The notes under the pieces were generated by a model. The model had not been told where the DNA came from. It saw only the letters and a list, made by a program, of their open reading frames with translations, and ran no database searches. Positions 1 through 11,702 of a DNA stretch of 64,000 nucleotides are shown here, piece by piece (position 1 is the first letter of the stretch; the number at the start of each line of letters is the position of its first letter). Both the position numbers and the translations under genes were made by a program. The stretch comes from Wyeomyia smithii (lineage: Eukaryota; Arthropoda; Insecta; Diptera; Culicidae): assembly GCF_029784165.1 (NCBI RefSeq), contig NC_073696.1, positions 234,423,271 to 234,487,270 on the forward strand, given 5' to 3'.

Positions 1-190
1 GTTACGTAATTTGTGTACGAGCTGGCTGATTCCAGATCGGAAGTTGCCACTTTGGATTTCAGAAAGGCATCTGGAGTTGATACCTGATGTGTGGGCATTC
101 TTTCGGTTCCGAAAATATTTTTAAGAAACCGGAAGTCAACACCTTCAATTTTTAAATGGCCACAAATTGACCTCAGATGCCATTTTGAAT
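1..190. repeat. Fragment of the CCGGAAGT satellite family
   Basis: The window opens inside sequence related to the roughly 125-bp tandem units at 6200-7470. Shared phrases are cggaagttgcca, ttggatttca, tcggttccg and agaaaccggaagtc, in the same order. About one and a half diverged units are visible. The repeat presumably continues to the left of the window. Confidence 0.7.
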
Positions 191-299
191 CTTTTTAGTG
201 CTTCCACATTATTTCATTAATTGACCATCATCAAATGCAACAATGAAAGAAATGTAAATGTCATATTGCGATCGGGGCTTTGTACAGGACCCTTCTGTT

Positions 300-760
300 A
301 TTTGCTAAAGGAAGTGCCACTGCACCTACCGCTGGCGCTGCTACCACCACTATTAGTACTCGCTGCAGCTGCCGCTGCTGGGTTTCGATAATATTAATTA
401 ATCAAATAGTAATTCGTTGTTCAATTCAATATCAGATATGATACTGATCGCATCTCTGTGCTATTCTCGACAGTGGGAATAAGACACTCTTCTGATAACA
501 CAACGCAAAGCTGTTTGCACGCTAAAAAATTGACGGTCGTCAAGATTGTGTTGTTGCTGTTGTGTTGATAAAATACGGCAGAGCTTTGCATTGCATCTAC
601 CGCTGATGCTGCTGTTACCGCACAAAGAGAACTTTTTACTAGAGGATGAAGTAGTAACTACCGCTGCTGGTACATGCTACGGCTGCTAGTACCCGTTGTC
701 GCTGCTGCTATTCGCTGCCACCAGTTCTGTTACTCGCTGCTCCAAGTTCGGACTATCCTT
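300..760. repeat. Cryptic trinucleotide region rich in gctgct and accgct
   Basis: Short runs of gctgctg, accgctg and tactcgctgc recur many times without forming a clean microsatellite, for example around 325-390, 600-615 and 655-745. No long open frame supports a polyglutamine or polyserine coding stretch. The region is best read as interrupted simple sequence. Confidence 0.5.
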
Positions 761-2755
761 GTCGCCATCTTCTAGTGAAATGACTGGTTTGAGCAGAGAC
801 AGGCATTTATTCAACTCAAAGAGTGCTTGCCATGTTTACTAGGTACATAATTAGGTCGACCGTGCTATGGAAAGCAAGCATTAGACGATCAATCAGAAGT
901 AGCTGAATGTAAAAATTACTCTCAGGTCCAATCAGTTTTCTTTGACATGATTTTCACTGAGAATTCACACAGGTGACACTCGATATTAGTTCAATGAAAT
1001 TGCTATTGAATCATTTTCATTTTGCAGTTTCGGAATTTTGCAACACTGATCAGAAAATGAATTTTCCGTTTCAACTACGCTTGACAATTTTCAATAGTAC
1101 AATGGTTCGAATAATCATTTTTTTTTGTATTTGGGTGGATGCACAGATAATTTTTCAATCGTTTACTGAAGAAATGAAGGTAATCTATTGAAAATTTGCT
1201 GGCTTATTTGCATTTGCACTATTAGTCCAAATCAGCCGACATTCATTCCTAACTCGTTTGCCTTCCCTCATATTTTTTATTCTCTTATTTTCTTTATAGA
1301 CCTTATATTGAATCGTTTCACAGGTTACTGAGAAGTAGCCCTGGTCGAAGAAACTTTGGACGGTTTAGACCAAAGATCACCTTGCGTTAGATCCTGCTTA
1401 TTTATCATCTGTTGATAGATTCCAAAGAAGCATTCGGTTCAGCGAGTTGTTGTAAATTATGCTTTACAACAAACTTGGAATTGCTGGTGATTTTACATCA
1501 TATGGTCATGAAATTGTTATTCAATGTTCAATGATGTTGGTTCATTTTCATCCCTTATTTATAATATCACATTCATTCAACGTAAACGTTCACCGGTTAA
1601 CGGTTACAGCATACTTTCGGCTAATCAATCATCGGTCAATTATCGTAACATAAATTTCCCTTCAAAAATTTTGTATCCATCGATTTAACTCATTTCATCG
1701 ATGAGTTCGTGTTTAAAAGTGCATAAAATTTGTGTACGTGCCTATGTTACCAACTAACAACAATCCAATTGTGTTTAATCCCTTCGTTCCGCGCATCCCT
1801 TGGTCGTCAAGCGTTAGTTTTTTTTTATAGATTACTTGTTGAATATCAATGTGGTTAGTTATCGGCCATGGTGAGTGAGGTAACCAATTATAATTTATAG
1901 GTTTTCACCAAGAAATTCATTTTAACATCATCTTCAGCTCGTTTCACTGATTATCCCGCGCCAAACTTGCATACCAAACCAAAACTGCTGTTTCGAGCGT
2001 TTCGCGCTAAATGATGAACAGCTGAAACAGGTCTATTTGAAGGGTCCTCGATCCGGAATTGGCGGCAAGCGCCCCTTTGGATCAGCCACTCGGCCACAAG
2101 TGAGGAGTGAGCTGAACAAGGTGCTTAATTGAAGTTTAGCTCTAGCCACGTTTAGAGCCTTTTCATTGAGAATGGGGTAAATAAACACCGAAAAGTAAAC
2201 ATGTTCATTTGAATGCCTTTGCCGAAGCTGCTCACTGTCAGGGAGGGTTCGCTTAATTGAACATTAGAGGCACGAACTATTACTTAATGGTGGCTTAAAA
2301 CACACTTACTTGAAAATTTATTCCCATCTAATTGGTACTTTCGGGGTGGATTTATGTTCAGCGGTCGTGATCGCGATCACTAGAGAGGTGAACCTGTAGA
2401 GAGGGTCAGCCTATCGATCGTGTTGGTAGAAAACTGTTTCTCGCTTTTCTATTATTGTATTACTCAGTTTTACCTCCCATGGATCGTGTTCATTCCTCAT
2501 TTCACCGAAGCCAAGCGGCCAACGTTTCATCTGGTGGCGGGCGGCAGCGAAGTGTCATTAAACGACGGTGCAGTCAAATTTTTTGTCAGCTTAATAATGG
2601 ACCTTCAAGTGACTGCAACCGCGGCGTGTGTGTATGTGACGGTCGATCGTCTGTGCGGTGGAATTTTACGTGATATAACGGGCTTCGTCTCCACCTTCGA
2701 AGGGAGTTACGATGGCATTTTTGATTACAGCATTCTTACAGTAATTGTCGGTGTT
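761..2755. other. Unique non-coding stretch, no gene seen
   Basis: Short open frames occur (for example at 973-1191 and 2420-2764), but none has a recognisable domain or a plausible codon pattern. About 1900-2400 is somewhat richer in GC and non-repetitive, as expected of regulatory DNA. I see no repeat family here. Confidence 0.4.
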
Positions 2756-2805
2756 TCCTACTAATTTGAGCTTTTCTTTGTTTCATTTTTGTTTTTCAGG
2801 TAAGT
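2756..2805 (+). promoter_or_regulatory. Candidate recursive splice site (ratchet point)
   Basis: A 3' splice site and a 5' splice site abut exactly. The parts are a TACTAAT branch point ending near 2763, a pyrimidine-rich tract at about 2769-2796, CAG at 2797-2799, and GTAAGT at 2800-2805. Zero-length exons of this form, (Y)nNCAG|GTAAGT, are the known signature of recursive splicing in long insect introns. After the first splice the junction regenerates a donor. The branch point to AG distance (about 35 bases) is normal. The alternative is an ordinary 3' splice site whose exon happens to begin GTAAGT. No convincing coding frame follows, which favours the ratchet reading. Confidence 0.55.
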
Positions 2806-4834
2806 CACGCGGCCCCTTTGGTGTTTTAGTGAAGGTTCTGAGAGCGAGATGTTCTTTTATCCAGATTCAGACGCTTCATCTTTCTGGTCATTACCGTGTA
2901 GATTGATATCGCAGTTCGTCTAAAGTATTCTGAAAAGTGAGTGACACACGGTTTATTATTTTTCCTCGGATGTTATGGGATTTTATTAAAACACAAATTG
3001 CATATTTCAAACATTCGGCTCTCAATCGAATAACCGCAAACTCTCTCCCTCTGCAAGTGCGGTTTCTTTTTATCTAATTTTTCGGATGAGGCACAGAGGA
3101 AGAAGAGCATTGAACCGCTACGATCCAAAAAGTTCATAAATTTCTTTCAAAACCACCTGTTTCTGCAGTGCGCTGTGCGCCCACCCGCCGCGACTTCGTA
3201 ACGCTAAGTGATTTCCAATAACCGAATACAACCGGTCAATAAACATTCGATTTGCGGCTTGTTTTCTCGCCGCTGATAGACCACACCGTTTCACGATTCT
3301 GCCGGAAGTTTGAATAATCCAAATTTGCTGAGCAATCAAAAATCTGCCAAGGGCGGAAACCGCCTTTCTTGGTTCGAACCTTACCGCACCGCACTCGCAA
3401 GTAGGAAAAGCTCTGATGATGGAGGTGGAAATTTTCACAGATCACCGCCGATTCCGGCAGGGGCTGACCGTGTCCGATGCAACCGTCCCTCGTCGTCCTC
3501 TCAGTGGTGGCTCCAATCGTCAGGTTGATCGTTTATTCGTTCGTTCTTCCGACGCTTTGTTTTCGCGCGCGCTCTGTCCTGTGTATGGCTTCATAGGTCT
3601 TTATCGGAACAAGAATCGGCGTGAAATCCCCGAAGGCATTCACTTTATTGCCGGTTGAATCAATGGGGATATTTTTTCCTGCACTGCCACGGCAATATTA
3701 TTTATCTGTAGAGTAAGTGCCAACAAATAACATAATAATTTCGTCTTTTCGTTGCTTTTAAAGCGTTTTGACACTGTGATAAATAAAAAAGAAAATAAAT
3801 CATGAACTTCAAGTATTTGGAATAAAATAACAATGGTAATCGCTCAGGCAGCTGATTTTTGATGATCGTTTTTCTTTTTAAGATGTGTATGACTCAGTAA
3901 CAAATTATTTATTTTCGGTCTGTTTTCATGGTGTTCGATTGAATGATCAACCAGGTCGAGTTCGCGATCGCGATCATGAGCTTCGGCAGCGACTTAAACC
4001 CCAACCGTAGGGGAAAACAAACAATCATAATAAAAGTTATTGATCCTGCACGAGGGGTCTCGCGCTGATTTTGATCGTGAATCTTGACGCGAGCAAAACA
4101 AAGTACTGAATTGGCTCTGGCTGGAGAAAGGAGCCTCTCGTGATCGCGTGAAACTACGAAGCGGGCAGCAGGCAGAACAAAACCGCGCGCGATCCGCGAG
4201 CGCTCGGTGGCCCGCGAACGGTGGGGAGAGCATAATCGATTATTACCAGTTGATAATGTCAGGCCGGGTTCGGCCACGCAAGAGCAAAACCCTATAGATA
4301 AATAGAGGTGAATATGTCTATTTTGCCCTTTCTGCGATAGTTTATTGACTGCGGCGCAAATATCACAGCACCTTCGAAGACACACTGGAACCTGGGAGAG
4401 CTGTTTGATTTATTGCCTCCATGCTTTATTTAGGGTCAAACGCTGGCATGCAGATTGGAAAAAGTGCTCATTTGAAAAAAAAAAAAAAAAACAAAGATAA
4501 TAATAAGACGTACAGTTAATCTCAATGGTCCTTATCATTAATGAAATGCTAGTTTCAGAAATACTGAAACGCAATTTTTAATTCGGTTTAAAACTTGTTT
4601 CGAATTTAGAAACCTCAATGAAAAAAAAATTACATCTAAAGAATAACAAAAATTAATTTAAATATAGCCTAAGAGGCTGACAAACGGCATAAAACAGAAA
4701 AGATCAAAGCAGAAATAGTTTCTAAATTTTACTGTAAATGGTTGCGAAGTTGAAAAAAAAACTACAAACAATTCTTTCAAATGTTGCTGGAAATTTTTGT
4801 TAAAAAAATAGATGTCTTGGTGATCTCACTTTTT
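2806..4834. other. Unique stretch, no gene recognised
   Basis: The parts at about 3100-3660 and 3900-4400 are GC-richer and carry overlapping short frames on both strands (3118-3438, 3416-3658, 3909-4385) with no recognisable domains. This suggests base composition rather than coding. A poly-A run lies near 4477-4493. The rest is AT-rich with no repeat family I recognise. Confidence 0.35.
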
Positions 4835-4984
4835 GCCTTTCTCCTAGAAAGGTATAGCAATCACTTGCAAAACCGAAGATATAAAAGTGCTCCAAAGGGC
4901 CGAATGGCATATATCACTCGACTCAGCTCGACGAGCTGAGCATTTTCTGTATGTGTGTGTGTATGTGTGTGTGTATGTGCAGAT

Positions 4985-5960
4985 TTTTATTCTCACTAAC
5001 TTTTCTCAGAGATGGCTGAAACGATTTTCATGAAATTAATTGCAATTGGAACGTCTTGTTGTCCCATAAGACCCTATTAAATTTTATTGTAATCGGTTTT
5101 TTGTTTAGAGGTTATGTATCAAAATGTAAAAATCATGAAACACCATTATCTCTAAAACCACATAACCGGTTTGAACAAAATTGGTTTCAAATGAACGGGC
5201 TTTCTGAAAAACCCTTGACTTTTGAATTTTATAAACATTGGACATGTGGTTTAAAAGTTATGAAAAGAAACGTGTTTTTAGGACTGTTTAATCTCACTCA
5301 TGTTTCTCAGAGATGGCTGGACCGATTTTCATAAAATCAGTGTCAAATGGAAGGTCTAGTTGCCCCATAAGACCCTATTGATTTGTTTTGCAATCAGATC
5401 ATTACTTTGCTTGTTATGTTTAAAGATGTGAAATCCAGCTATGAAAAGGAACATATTCCGAAGACTACTTGGACTCACTCACGTTTCTCAGAGATGGCTG
5501 ACCCGATTTCCACAAAATTAGTGTCAAATAATAAGTCTAGCTGCCTCATAACACCCTATTGAATTTTACTGTAATCGGACTGTAATTTCGTCTGTAATGT
5601 ACCGAAATGTGAAAATCACGAAACTTCATTATCTCTGAAACCATACAACCGATTTGATCAATATTATTATCAGATGAGCGGGCTAGTTAAGAGTTTACTG
5701 ATGAATTATGATTGAACACGTGGTTTCAAAAAATTTTGGCTGCCCTGTACGTTCCTATTTCATTTGATTATAATCGAAGTTAAGCAACCGTTATGTATTA
5801 AATTATTTATAAAACAACGAAAGTCTATTTTCTCAAAGATTACATGACTTATTTGAACATAACTAGTATCATACGAACGAGTCATCTCTTAAACTTACAA
5901 ATAACAAACTTCATAACAATTTGTTATGTGGCTCAAAAGTTATGGAAAGAAAAGAAATTC
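4985..5960. repeat. First internal array, diverged units with tctcagagatggctg
   Basis: The phrase tctcagagatggctg followed by acgattttca or a close variant occurs near 5005, 5304 and 5485. Each time ataagaccctatt or acaccctatt and a variant of tgtaatcgg follow. Unit length varies between roughly 180 and 300 bp. The later part (5640-5960) keeps only traces. The open frame at 5056-5334 lies inside the array and is not a gene. Confidence 0.65.
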
Positions 5961-6199
5961 AAAGACTATTGAAAACTACACCTGCTTTGATCGATATAGA
6001 GGCCTCAACATAATTTAAATGTGGTATCGTACTATTTGAACGTTCCAAATTCATTGATTCTTTGCGTGTTTAAAATCTGCAAATGCACGACGAATCGGCC
6101 AAAGGATATGATCAAAGACAAATAACAAATCGTTTAAAATGATTGGTTTTATCGAAATGACAACATCCTCGACTTTTGGCTTCTGTACATCGTTTTAAT

Positions 6200-7470
6200 T
6201 TTGAATATATTCATATTGGGTGGTATTCGGTCATTTTCTGCAGATTTTCTGGCATCAATCTAACACCGGAAATACCCATATTGGGAGGTATTTAGTTATT
6301 TTGGTTGTTTTCCAGAAACCAAAAGTGGTCCTCTTTACACTAGTAAGTAAGAGCAATAAGTGTTGTTGTCTGGTCCCGTTTACGTGTCCGTTCTATCAGT
6401 GTTGTATGGTCGTCTTTAAGTTCAAAATGGTGCCCAGGGTCAATATTTGGTTTCTATGCATCATCTCGATTACGTAGATATCCAATGTGAGTATTATTCG
6501 GTTATTTTCAACTGTTTCCTAGAAGTTGCCATTTAGCAATTTAAAATGGCGCCTGAGGTCAATTGTTAGCTCCTTGCATCATTCTGGTTCCAGAGATACT
6601 CATATTGGATAGTATTTGTTTATTTTAGGCTGTTTTTCACAAACCGGTAGTCGCCATCTTGGATTTCAAAATGGTATTTAAGATAATTTCTGGCCTCTGA
6701 GCGTCATTCGGGTTGAAGAAACACCCATATTGGGTGTTATTCGATTATTTTCGGCTGTTTCCCAGAAACCTGAAGTCGCCAACATAGAATCCAAAATGGG
6801 GTCTGTGGTCGATTTCAGCTGCTGTGTATCATTCCAGATCCGGAGGGAGATACTCATGTTAGACGGAAATCGGCCATTTTTGGCTGTTTTCCAGAAACCA
6901 GAAGTTGCCATCCTGCAATTCATAATGGTGTCTGAGGTCAATTTTTAGCTTCTTGCAACATTCTGGCTCCGGAGATACTCATATTGGGTGGTATCTGGTC
7001 ACTTTGGGCTGTTTTTCAGAAACTGAAAGTTGTCATTTTGGACTTTAAAATTGCCTGTGAAATCAATTTCTGTCATCTGGGCGTAATTCTGGTTCCAAAA
7101 ACATTCATATTGAATGGCATTTGGTCATTTCCGGCTGTTTGCCAGACACCGGAAGTTGCTATCTTACAATTCAAAATGTTATCTGAAGTCGATTTGTGGC
7201 TCCATTGCATCATTACGGTTCCGGAAATACCCATATTGGGTGGTATTTGGTCGTTTGCCGCTGTTTTTCAGAAACCGGAAGTTTGGATTTCATGATTTTG
7301 ACTCCATTTTGGATTTCATGATGGCATTTGAAGACAACTTCGATCGATTTTAGCTCCTGTGTATCATTTTAGATCCGGATATTATTATATTGGGTGGAAA
7401 TAGGCCATTTTTGGCTGTTTCCCTAAAACCGGAAGTCGCCATCTTACAATCCAAAATGTTGCCTGAGATC
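6200..7470. repeat. Second internal array, about 125-bp satellite units
   Basis: The marker catattgggt(g)gtatt and its variants recur near 6211, 6277, 6601, 6727, 6856, 6980, 7107, 7231 and 7387. Most spacings are 124-129 bp. One spacing is short (about 66) and one is long (about 156), the long one containing a local duplication of tttggatttcatgat. Each unit carries ccagaaaccggaagt, ccatcttggattt-like and aaaatggtgtctgaggtc-like phrases. Frames open across the array on both strands (6678-6941 minus, 6984-7295 plus). They repeat with the units and are not genes. Confidence 0.85.
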
Positions 7471-7830
7471 GATTATGGAACAAATTTATTACCACTAAAA
7501 ATATTTACCTGCCAAATATGGTTCCATTTAGTTGGTTAGCTCTCGAGATGTGCAGAAATTTGTGTTTCATTTCCACTTCCAGAAAAAGGAGAGGCGTCCA
7601 ACTATTATGGACATATTTGTTACCCCTTAAAACATCCACATGCCAAATTCGGTTTCATTTGCTCGGTTTGTTCTTGAGTTGTGCTGAAATTTAGGGGTCC
7701 CAAACTATCATAGGAACCTTTTCGGCATTAAAAACCCCTACATACAAATTTTCACGTCGATCGGTTCGGTAGTTTTTGAGCCTATATGGATCAGACAGAC
7801 AGACCGGACTGCATTTTTATATGTATAGAT
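7470..7830. repeat. Third internal array, three units of about 120 bp
   Basis: Three related segments begin near 7472, 7600 and 7715, each with tat(t/c)at(g/a)gga, then a ccta or ttacc phrase, then catgccaaattcgg or a variant. The last ends in cgatcggttcggtagttttt and a gacagacagaccgg phrase followed by tatatgtatagatt. That ending is widespread at the 3' side of arthropod repeats. Most of the array also occurs in copy B, 2662 bp further on. Confidence 0.6.
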
Positions 7831-8724
7831 TACAACATCCATGTTTTAGAACCTAAAGAGTGAATATACATTTATTGGATTGAAGCGTTCATGTAAATCT
7901 ATTTTCACAAATAATAAGATTGAATGAGAAAGGCTGGGTCTGACCGCTAGGTGGATTAATTTAGGTTTTTGTTAGGGAATTAAACATAACTAATTCCCTA
8001 ACAAAAAAAGGAAAAGAGTATTATTACAAATTGTGCTTTAAATGATTGAGAATACTTCGAAACACCAGCAAAACAACACTTCAAAATCCACTCTAGAATG
8101 TCGAAATTTCAACAAAATTCTGTAGAACCTGCAAAGGTACTTATACAAACTGACTGAAAACGTTTTGAAGAGGAAAATAAAAAAAAAATTCATTTCAAAA
8201 AGTTCTTAGGGAAACAGTAAAACACAAAAAATTATTTCATGCTAGGAAAAGGCCGGAGGAGGTTACTATCAAAAATTTAACCCAAAACTTTGAAACATCT
8301 CCAAAAGGTAAAAAGCAAACAGAAAAAAGTTTATGCTGAAAAACATCCCTAAAATCCAGAAGAAGTTGAAAAGAAAATAATCCTGAATATAACTAGAGAC
8401 TAAAAAATCCAAAAGCGCATCTGATGATAAGGAAAAATCAGAAATCGAAGCAATTTTAAATTTTCCAGTGTTATACCCACTATATTTGCATCCACGACAC
8501 GCAAAATACATCTTCAAATATACCTCAAACATTAGCCAAAATACCCGAAAACTTCACGTTACAGTAAAAAAACGAAAAAAGTGACGAAAATTCACTATTT
8601 TTTAGACTTTCCAGAGAGCCCCCACTTAAATCCACTAAGATGAAAAATGTGGTTTATATTGGACTGATCAAATCATGTATCAAGTACTAAATCTTACTCT
8701 AAAAATGATTTCGAAGCCTCCACA

Positions 8725-8835
8725 TATGCTTACTTACCTTACCAGTCAGCTCCGGGCCGAAGTGTCCCTTGCTGTTCGGAGAAGTCGTTTTATTCAACTC
8801 GGTCTTTGGCTGCAGCTCGCCAGGCCATATGTGCT
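8725..8835 (-). pseudogene. Relic of a LINE ORF2 C-terminus (copy A)
   Basis: Read on the minus strand this translates as MAWRAAAKDRVE, a stop, and then a shifted frame giving LLRTARDTSARS-like residues. The pattern W-R-x-A-A-K-D-R-x-x-W resembles the end of ORF2 in mosquito non-LTR elements. The phrase ggtaaggtaagtaagca follows. Only about 35 codons survive, with at least one stop. It is a fossil, and the clade cannot be fixed. Confidence 0.35.
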
Positions 8836-8873
8836 TACTGTATAGAAACAATAGAAGAAATGTCAAACAAGAT

Positions 8874-9040
8874 TAGGGAACATCCATAAATAACGTAACT
8901 TTTTAAAGGTTTTTTTGACCCCGCCCCTCCCCCATCGTAGCATTTCGTCACAAAGTCAGAGCCCCCTCAGATAATTACGTAGCAAAATACAAGAAAGTAA
9001 TAAAAAACAAAACAGTGATAAAAATAACAATTAGAAATGA
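8874..9040 (-). mobile_element. Internally deleted copy of the acatccataaat MITE (copy A)
   Basis: The segment begins gggaacatccataaataacg, then a C-rich stretch, gtagcatttcgtcacaaagt and ataattacgtagc. After that it jumps to caagaaagtaat and aaaacagtgataaaaa. This is the reverse complement of the element at 22889-23290 with a central deletion of more than 100 bp. It is non-coding. Confidence 0.75.
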
Positions 9041-9445
9041 ATTTTAATCATTATCGACAATTTTAATGATGGAAACGAAAACTTTGATTGTCTAGCTGTC
9101 TTACAAATATAAGAAATACCGTTAATCACAAAGAAATTTGTGAACAAACATCAATCGAAACAAATCAACAAAATTGCAGCCATTCAGGCGCCACTTCGGG
9201 TGCTGAAAAAATCGCCTGCAAAACAGTTGGAAACTGCTTAAAATAGGTTCGGGGTGATTGTAATGGTGTCCTTCAATTGGTAACTTCAACCGATTATTGT
9301 TAAAGTTTGCTAACTTAGTTTTACAATCTGAAAACAAGTTCTGACAGAGAAAAAGATAGAGAACAGATTGATATGTTTACGTTTGAATTCCACCCAACAC
9401 ATTTCGAGTATTTCGTCTCAATACACAAGCGGTTCCTGAAGTCGC

Positions 9446-9960
9446 TCAGAATATGTTCCCTACCCTACAGTCTTTTTCATTCTGTCTCCAGGGGATATTT
9501 TTTTTTGTTGCTGTTTGTTCGTGATACCTATTAGCGCTGGCAGTCCGATAGTCACATTGAGAACGTATTGGCAACAGAGTATCACAAAAGGAAACGAAAA
9601 ATGTACTCCGTACGAGGGAAATGTCATCTACATGTAATATGAAAAGAAGTAGACCCAAATGCGAACCCTGGGGAACCCTAAAGGTGACTGAAATGGGTTT
9701 TGAAAGTTTGTTTTGGAAGCGCACTATTTGTTTGCGATTTGTTAGATATGACTGGAACAAACTCAGAAGTTGAGGCGCCAATCCAATTTTTTGCAGTTTG
9801 AAGAGTAATAATGGTATGTCGATTCGATCAAATGCTTTACTGAAGTCAGCGTAAAGGACTTCAGCGTGCCTACCATTATCCATTGCGTTGAGAATAAATA
9901 ATGCCAATACCAACACTGTCATAGAGGGATGCTCTCGGATGTCATCAAAAAACTGTCACC
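9446..9960 (-). pseudogene. Reverse transcriptase fragment of a LINE (copy A)
   Basis: The frame 9922 to 9446 on the minus strand encodes VLYADFSKAFDRIDIPLLL, the RT motif around the first catalytic aspartate. About 60 residues later comes FRVPQGSHLGLLLFI, the usual VPQGS.LGPLLF motif with P changed to L. Downstream the YADD box is not recognisable and the frame degenerates into low-similarity sequence. Upstream, a possible remnant (DDIREHPS-like residues) lies beyond 9922. It is a short internal piece of ORF2 with no endonuclease and no tail, so it is a dead fragment. Confidence 0.8.
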
Positions 9961-11386
9961 GATCAGTACATTTTTTCCCCTGATTTCAAATTTTCACTTG
10001 AGAAACCAGAATCACTCCATATTCAGCTGAAACCGCATCGAAGCTTATACGAATAATATGATTAGATGATTTCAATTTGAAATCAATATGACTTTGGTCA
10101 AAAAGCATACAGAAGAACAAAATAAACAAACGGTCAGAATTCAGTCTAAAACACCACTAAAAATATTTACCTGCCAAATATGGTTCCATTTAGTTGGTTA
10201 GCTCTCGAGATGTGCAGAAATTTGTGTTTCATTTCCACTTCCAGAAAAAGGAGAGGCGTCCAACTATTATGGACATATTTGTTACCCCTTAAAACATCCA
10301 CATGCCAAATTCGGTTTCATTTGCTCGGTTTGTTCTTGAGTTGTGCTGAAATTTAGGGGTCCCAAACTATCATAGGAACCTTTTCGGCATTAAAAACCCC
10401 TACATACAAATTTTCACGTCGATCGGTTCGGTAGTTTTTGAGCCTATATGGATCAGACAGACAGACCGGACTGCATTTTTATATGTATAGATTACAACAT
10501 CCATGTTTTAGAACCTAAAGAGTGAATATACATTTATTGGATTGAAGCGTTCATGTAAATCTATTTTCACAAATAATAAGATTGAATGAGAAAGGCTGGG
10601 TCTGACCGCTAGGTGGATTAATTTAGGTTTTTGTTAGGGAATTAAACATAACTAATTCCCTAACAAAAAAAGGAAAAGAGTATTATTACAAATTGTGCTT
10701 TAAATGATTGAGAATACTTCGAAACACCAGCAAAACAACACTTCAAAATCCACTCTAGAATGTCGAAATTTCAACAAAATTCTGTAGAACCTGCAAAGGT
10801 ACTTATACAAACTGACTGAAAACGTTTTGAAGAGGAAAATAAAAAAAAAATTCATTTCAAAAAGTTCTTAGGGAAACAGTAAAACACAAAAAATTATTTC
10901 ATGCTAGGAAAAGGCCGGAGGAGGTTACTATCAAAAATTTAACCCAAAACTTTGAAACATCTCCAAAAGGTAAAAAGCAAACAGAAAAAAGTTTATGCTG
11001 AAAAACATCCCTAAAATCCAGAAGAAGTTGAAAAGAAAATAATCCTGAATATAACTAGAGACTAAAAAATCCAAAAGCGCATCTGATGATAAGGAAAAAT
11101 CAGAAATCGAAGCAATTTTAAATTTTCCAGTGTTATACCCACTATATTTGCATCCACGACACGCAAAATACATCTTCAAATATACCTCAAACATTAGCCA
11201 AAATACCCGAAAACTTCACGTTACAGTAAAAAAACGAAAAAAGTGACGAAAATTCACTATTTTTTAGACTTTCCAGAGAGCCCCCACTTAAATCCACTAA
11301 GATGAAAAATGTGGTTTATATTGGACTGATCAAATCATGTATCAAGTACTAAATCTTACTCTAAAAATGATTTCGAAGCCTCCACA

Positions 11387-11497
11387 TATGCTTACTTACC
11401 TTACCAGTCAGCTCCGGGCCGAAGTGTCCCTTGCTGTTCGGAGAAGTCGTTTTATTCAACTCGGTCTTTGGCTGCAGCTCGCCAGGCCATATGTGCT
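11387..11497 (-). pseudogene. Relic of a LINE ORF2 C-terminus (copy B)
   Basis: Duplicate of 8725-8835 within the second copy of the 2662-bp unit, with the same stop and frame break. It has no independent meaning. Confidence 0.35.
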
Positions 11498-11535
11498 TAC
11501 TGTATAGAAACAATAGAAGAAATGTCAAACAAGAT

Positions 11536-11702
11536 TAGGGAACATCCATAAATAACGTAACTTTTTAAAGGTTTTTTTGACCCCGCCCCTCCCCCATCGT
11601 AGCATTTCGTCACAAAGTCAGAGCCCCCTCAGATAATTACGTAGCAAAATACAAGAAAGTAATAAAAAACAAAACAGTGATAAAAATAACAATTAGAAAT
11701 GA
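11536..11702 (-). mobile_element. Internally deleted copy of the acatccataaat MITE (copy B)
   Basis: Exact counterpart of 8874-9040 carried along by the 2662-bp duplication. It is not a separate insertion. Confidence 0.75.

Larger units (their letters stand above)
4835..7934. mobile_element. Composite inverted-ended element filled with tandem arrays
   Basis: The left end gcctttctc (4835-4843) is the exact reverse complement of gagaaaggc (7926-7934). Just inside the left end is the phrase ctcgactcagctcgacgagc, then a GT-rich run (4950-4980). The interior consists of three successive tandem arrays (separate entries) and no transposase-like frame. From memory, very similar left and right phrases are common in culicine genomes, so I read it as a dispersed non-autonomous element. 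The superfamily is unknown. The 9-bp match is short and no target duplication was found, so the exact borders are uncertain. Everything from 7491 to its right end also occurs in the second copy of the 2662-bp duplication. Confidence 0.5.
7491..10152. repeat. Tandem duplication, copy A (2662 bp)
   Basis: Every landmark in this segment recurs 2662 bp later: 7491 to 10153, 8269 to 10931, 9122 to 11784, 9446 to 12108. The only differences I noticed are two substitutions at about 9894-9895 versus 12556-12557. The junction has the trinucleotide acc at 7491, 10153 and 12815, consistent with unequal exchange or microhomology-mediated duplication. The segment holds the tail of the composite element, a MITE fragment and two reverse-oriented LINE relics. 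Confidence 0.95.

Noticed and set aside
1866..1874. ATG directly followed by a donor-like GTGAGT, possibly a one-codon first exon
   Set aside because: No promoter, upstream exon or conserved frame supports it. Such a match is expected by chance in 64 kb.
6678..7353. Frames on both strands resembling a repeat protein
   Set aside because: They follow the 125-bp satellite units and exist on both strands, so they are a by-product of the array.
9122..9337. 71-codon minus frame, duplicated at 11784-11999
   Set aside because: Its presence twice only reflects the 2662-bp duplication. No domain or start context is seen.
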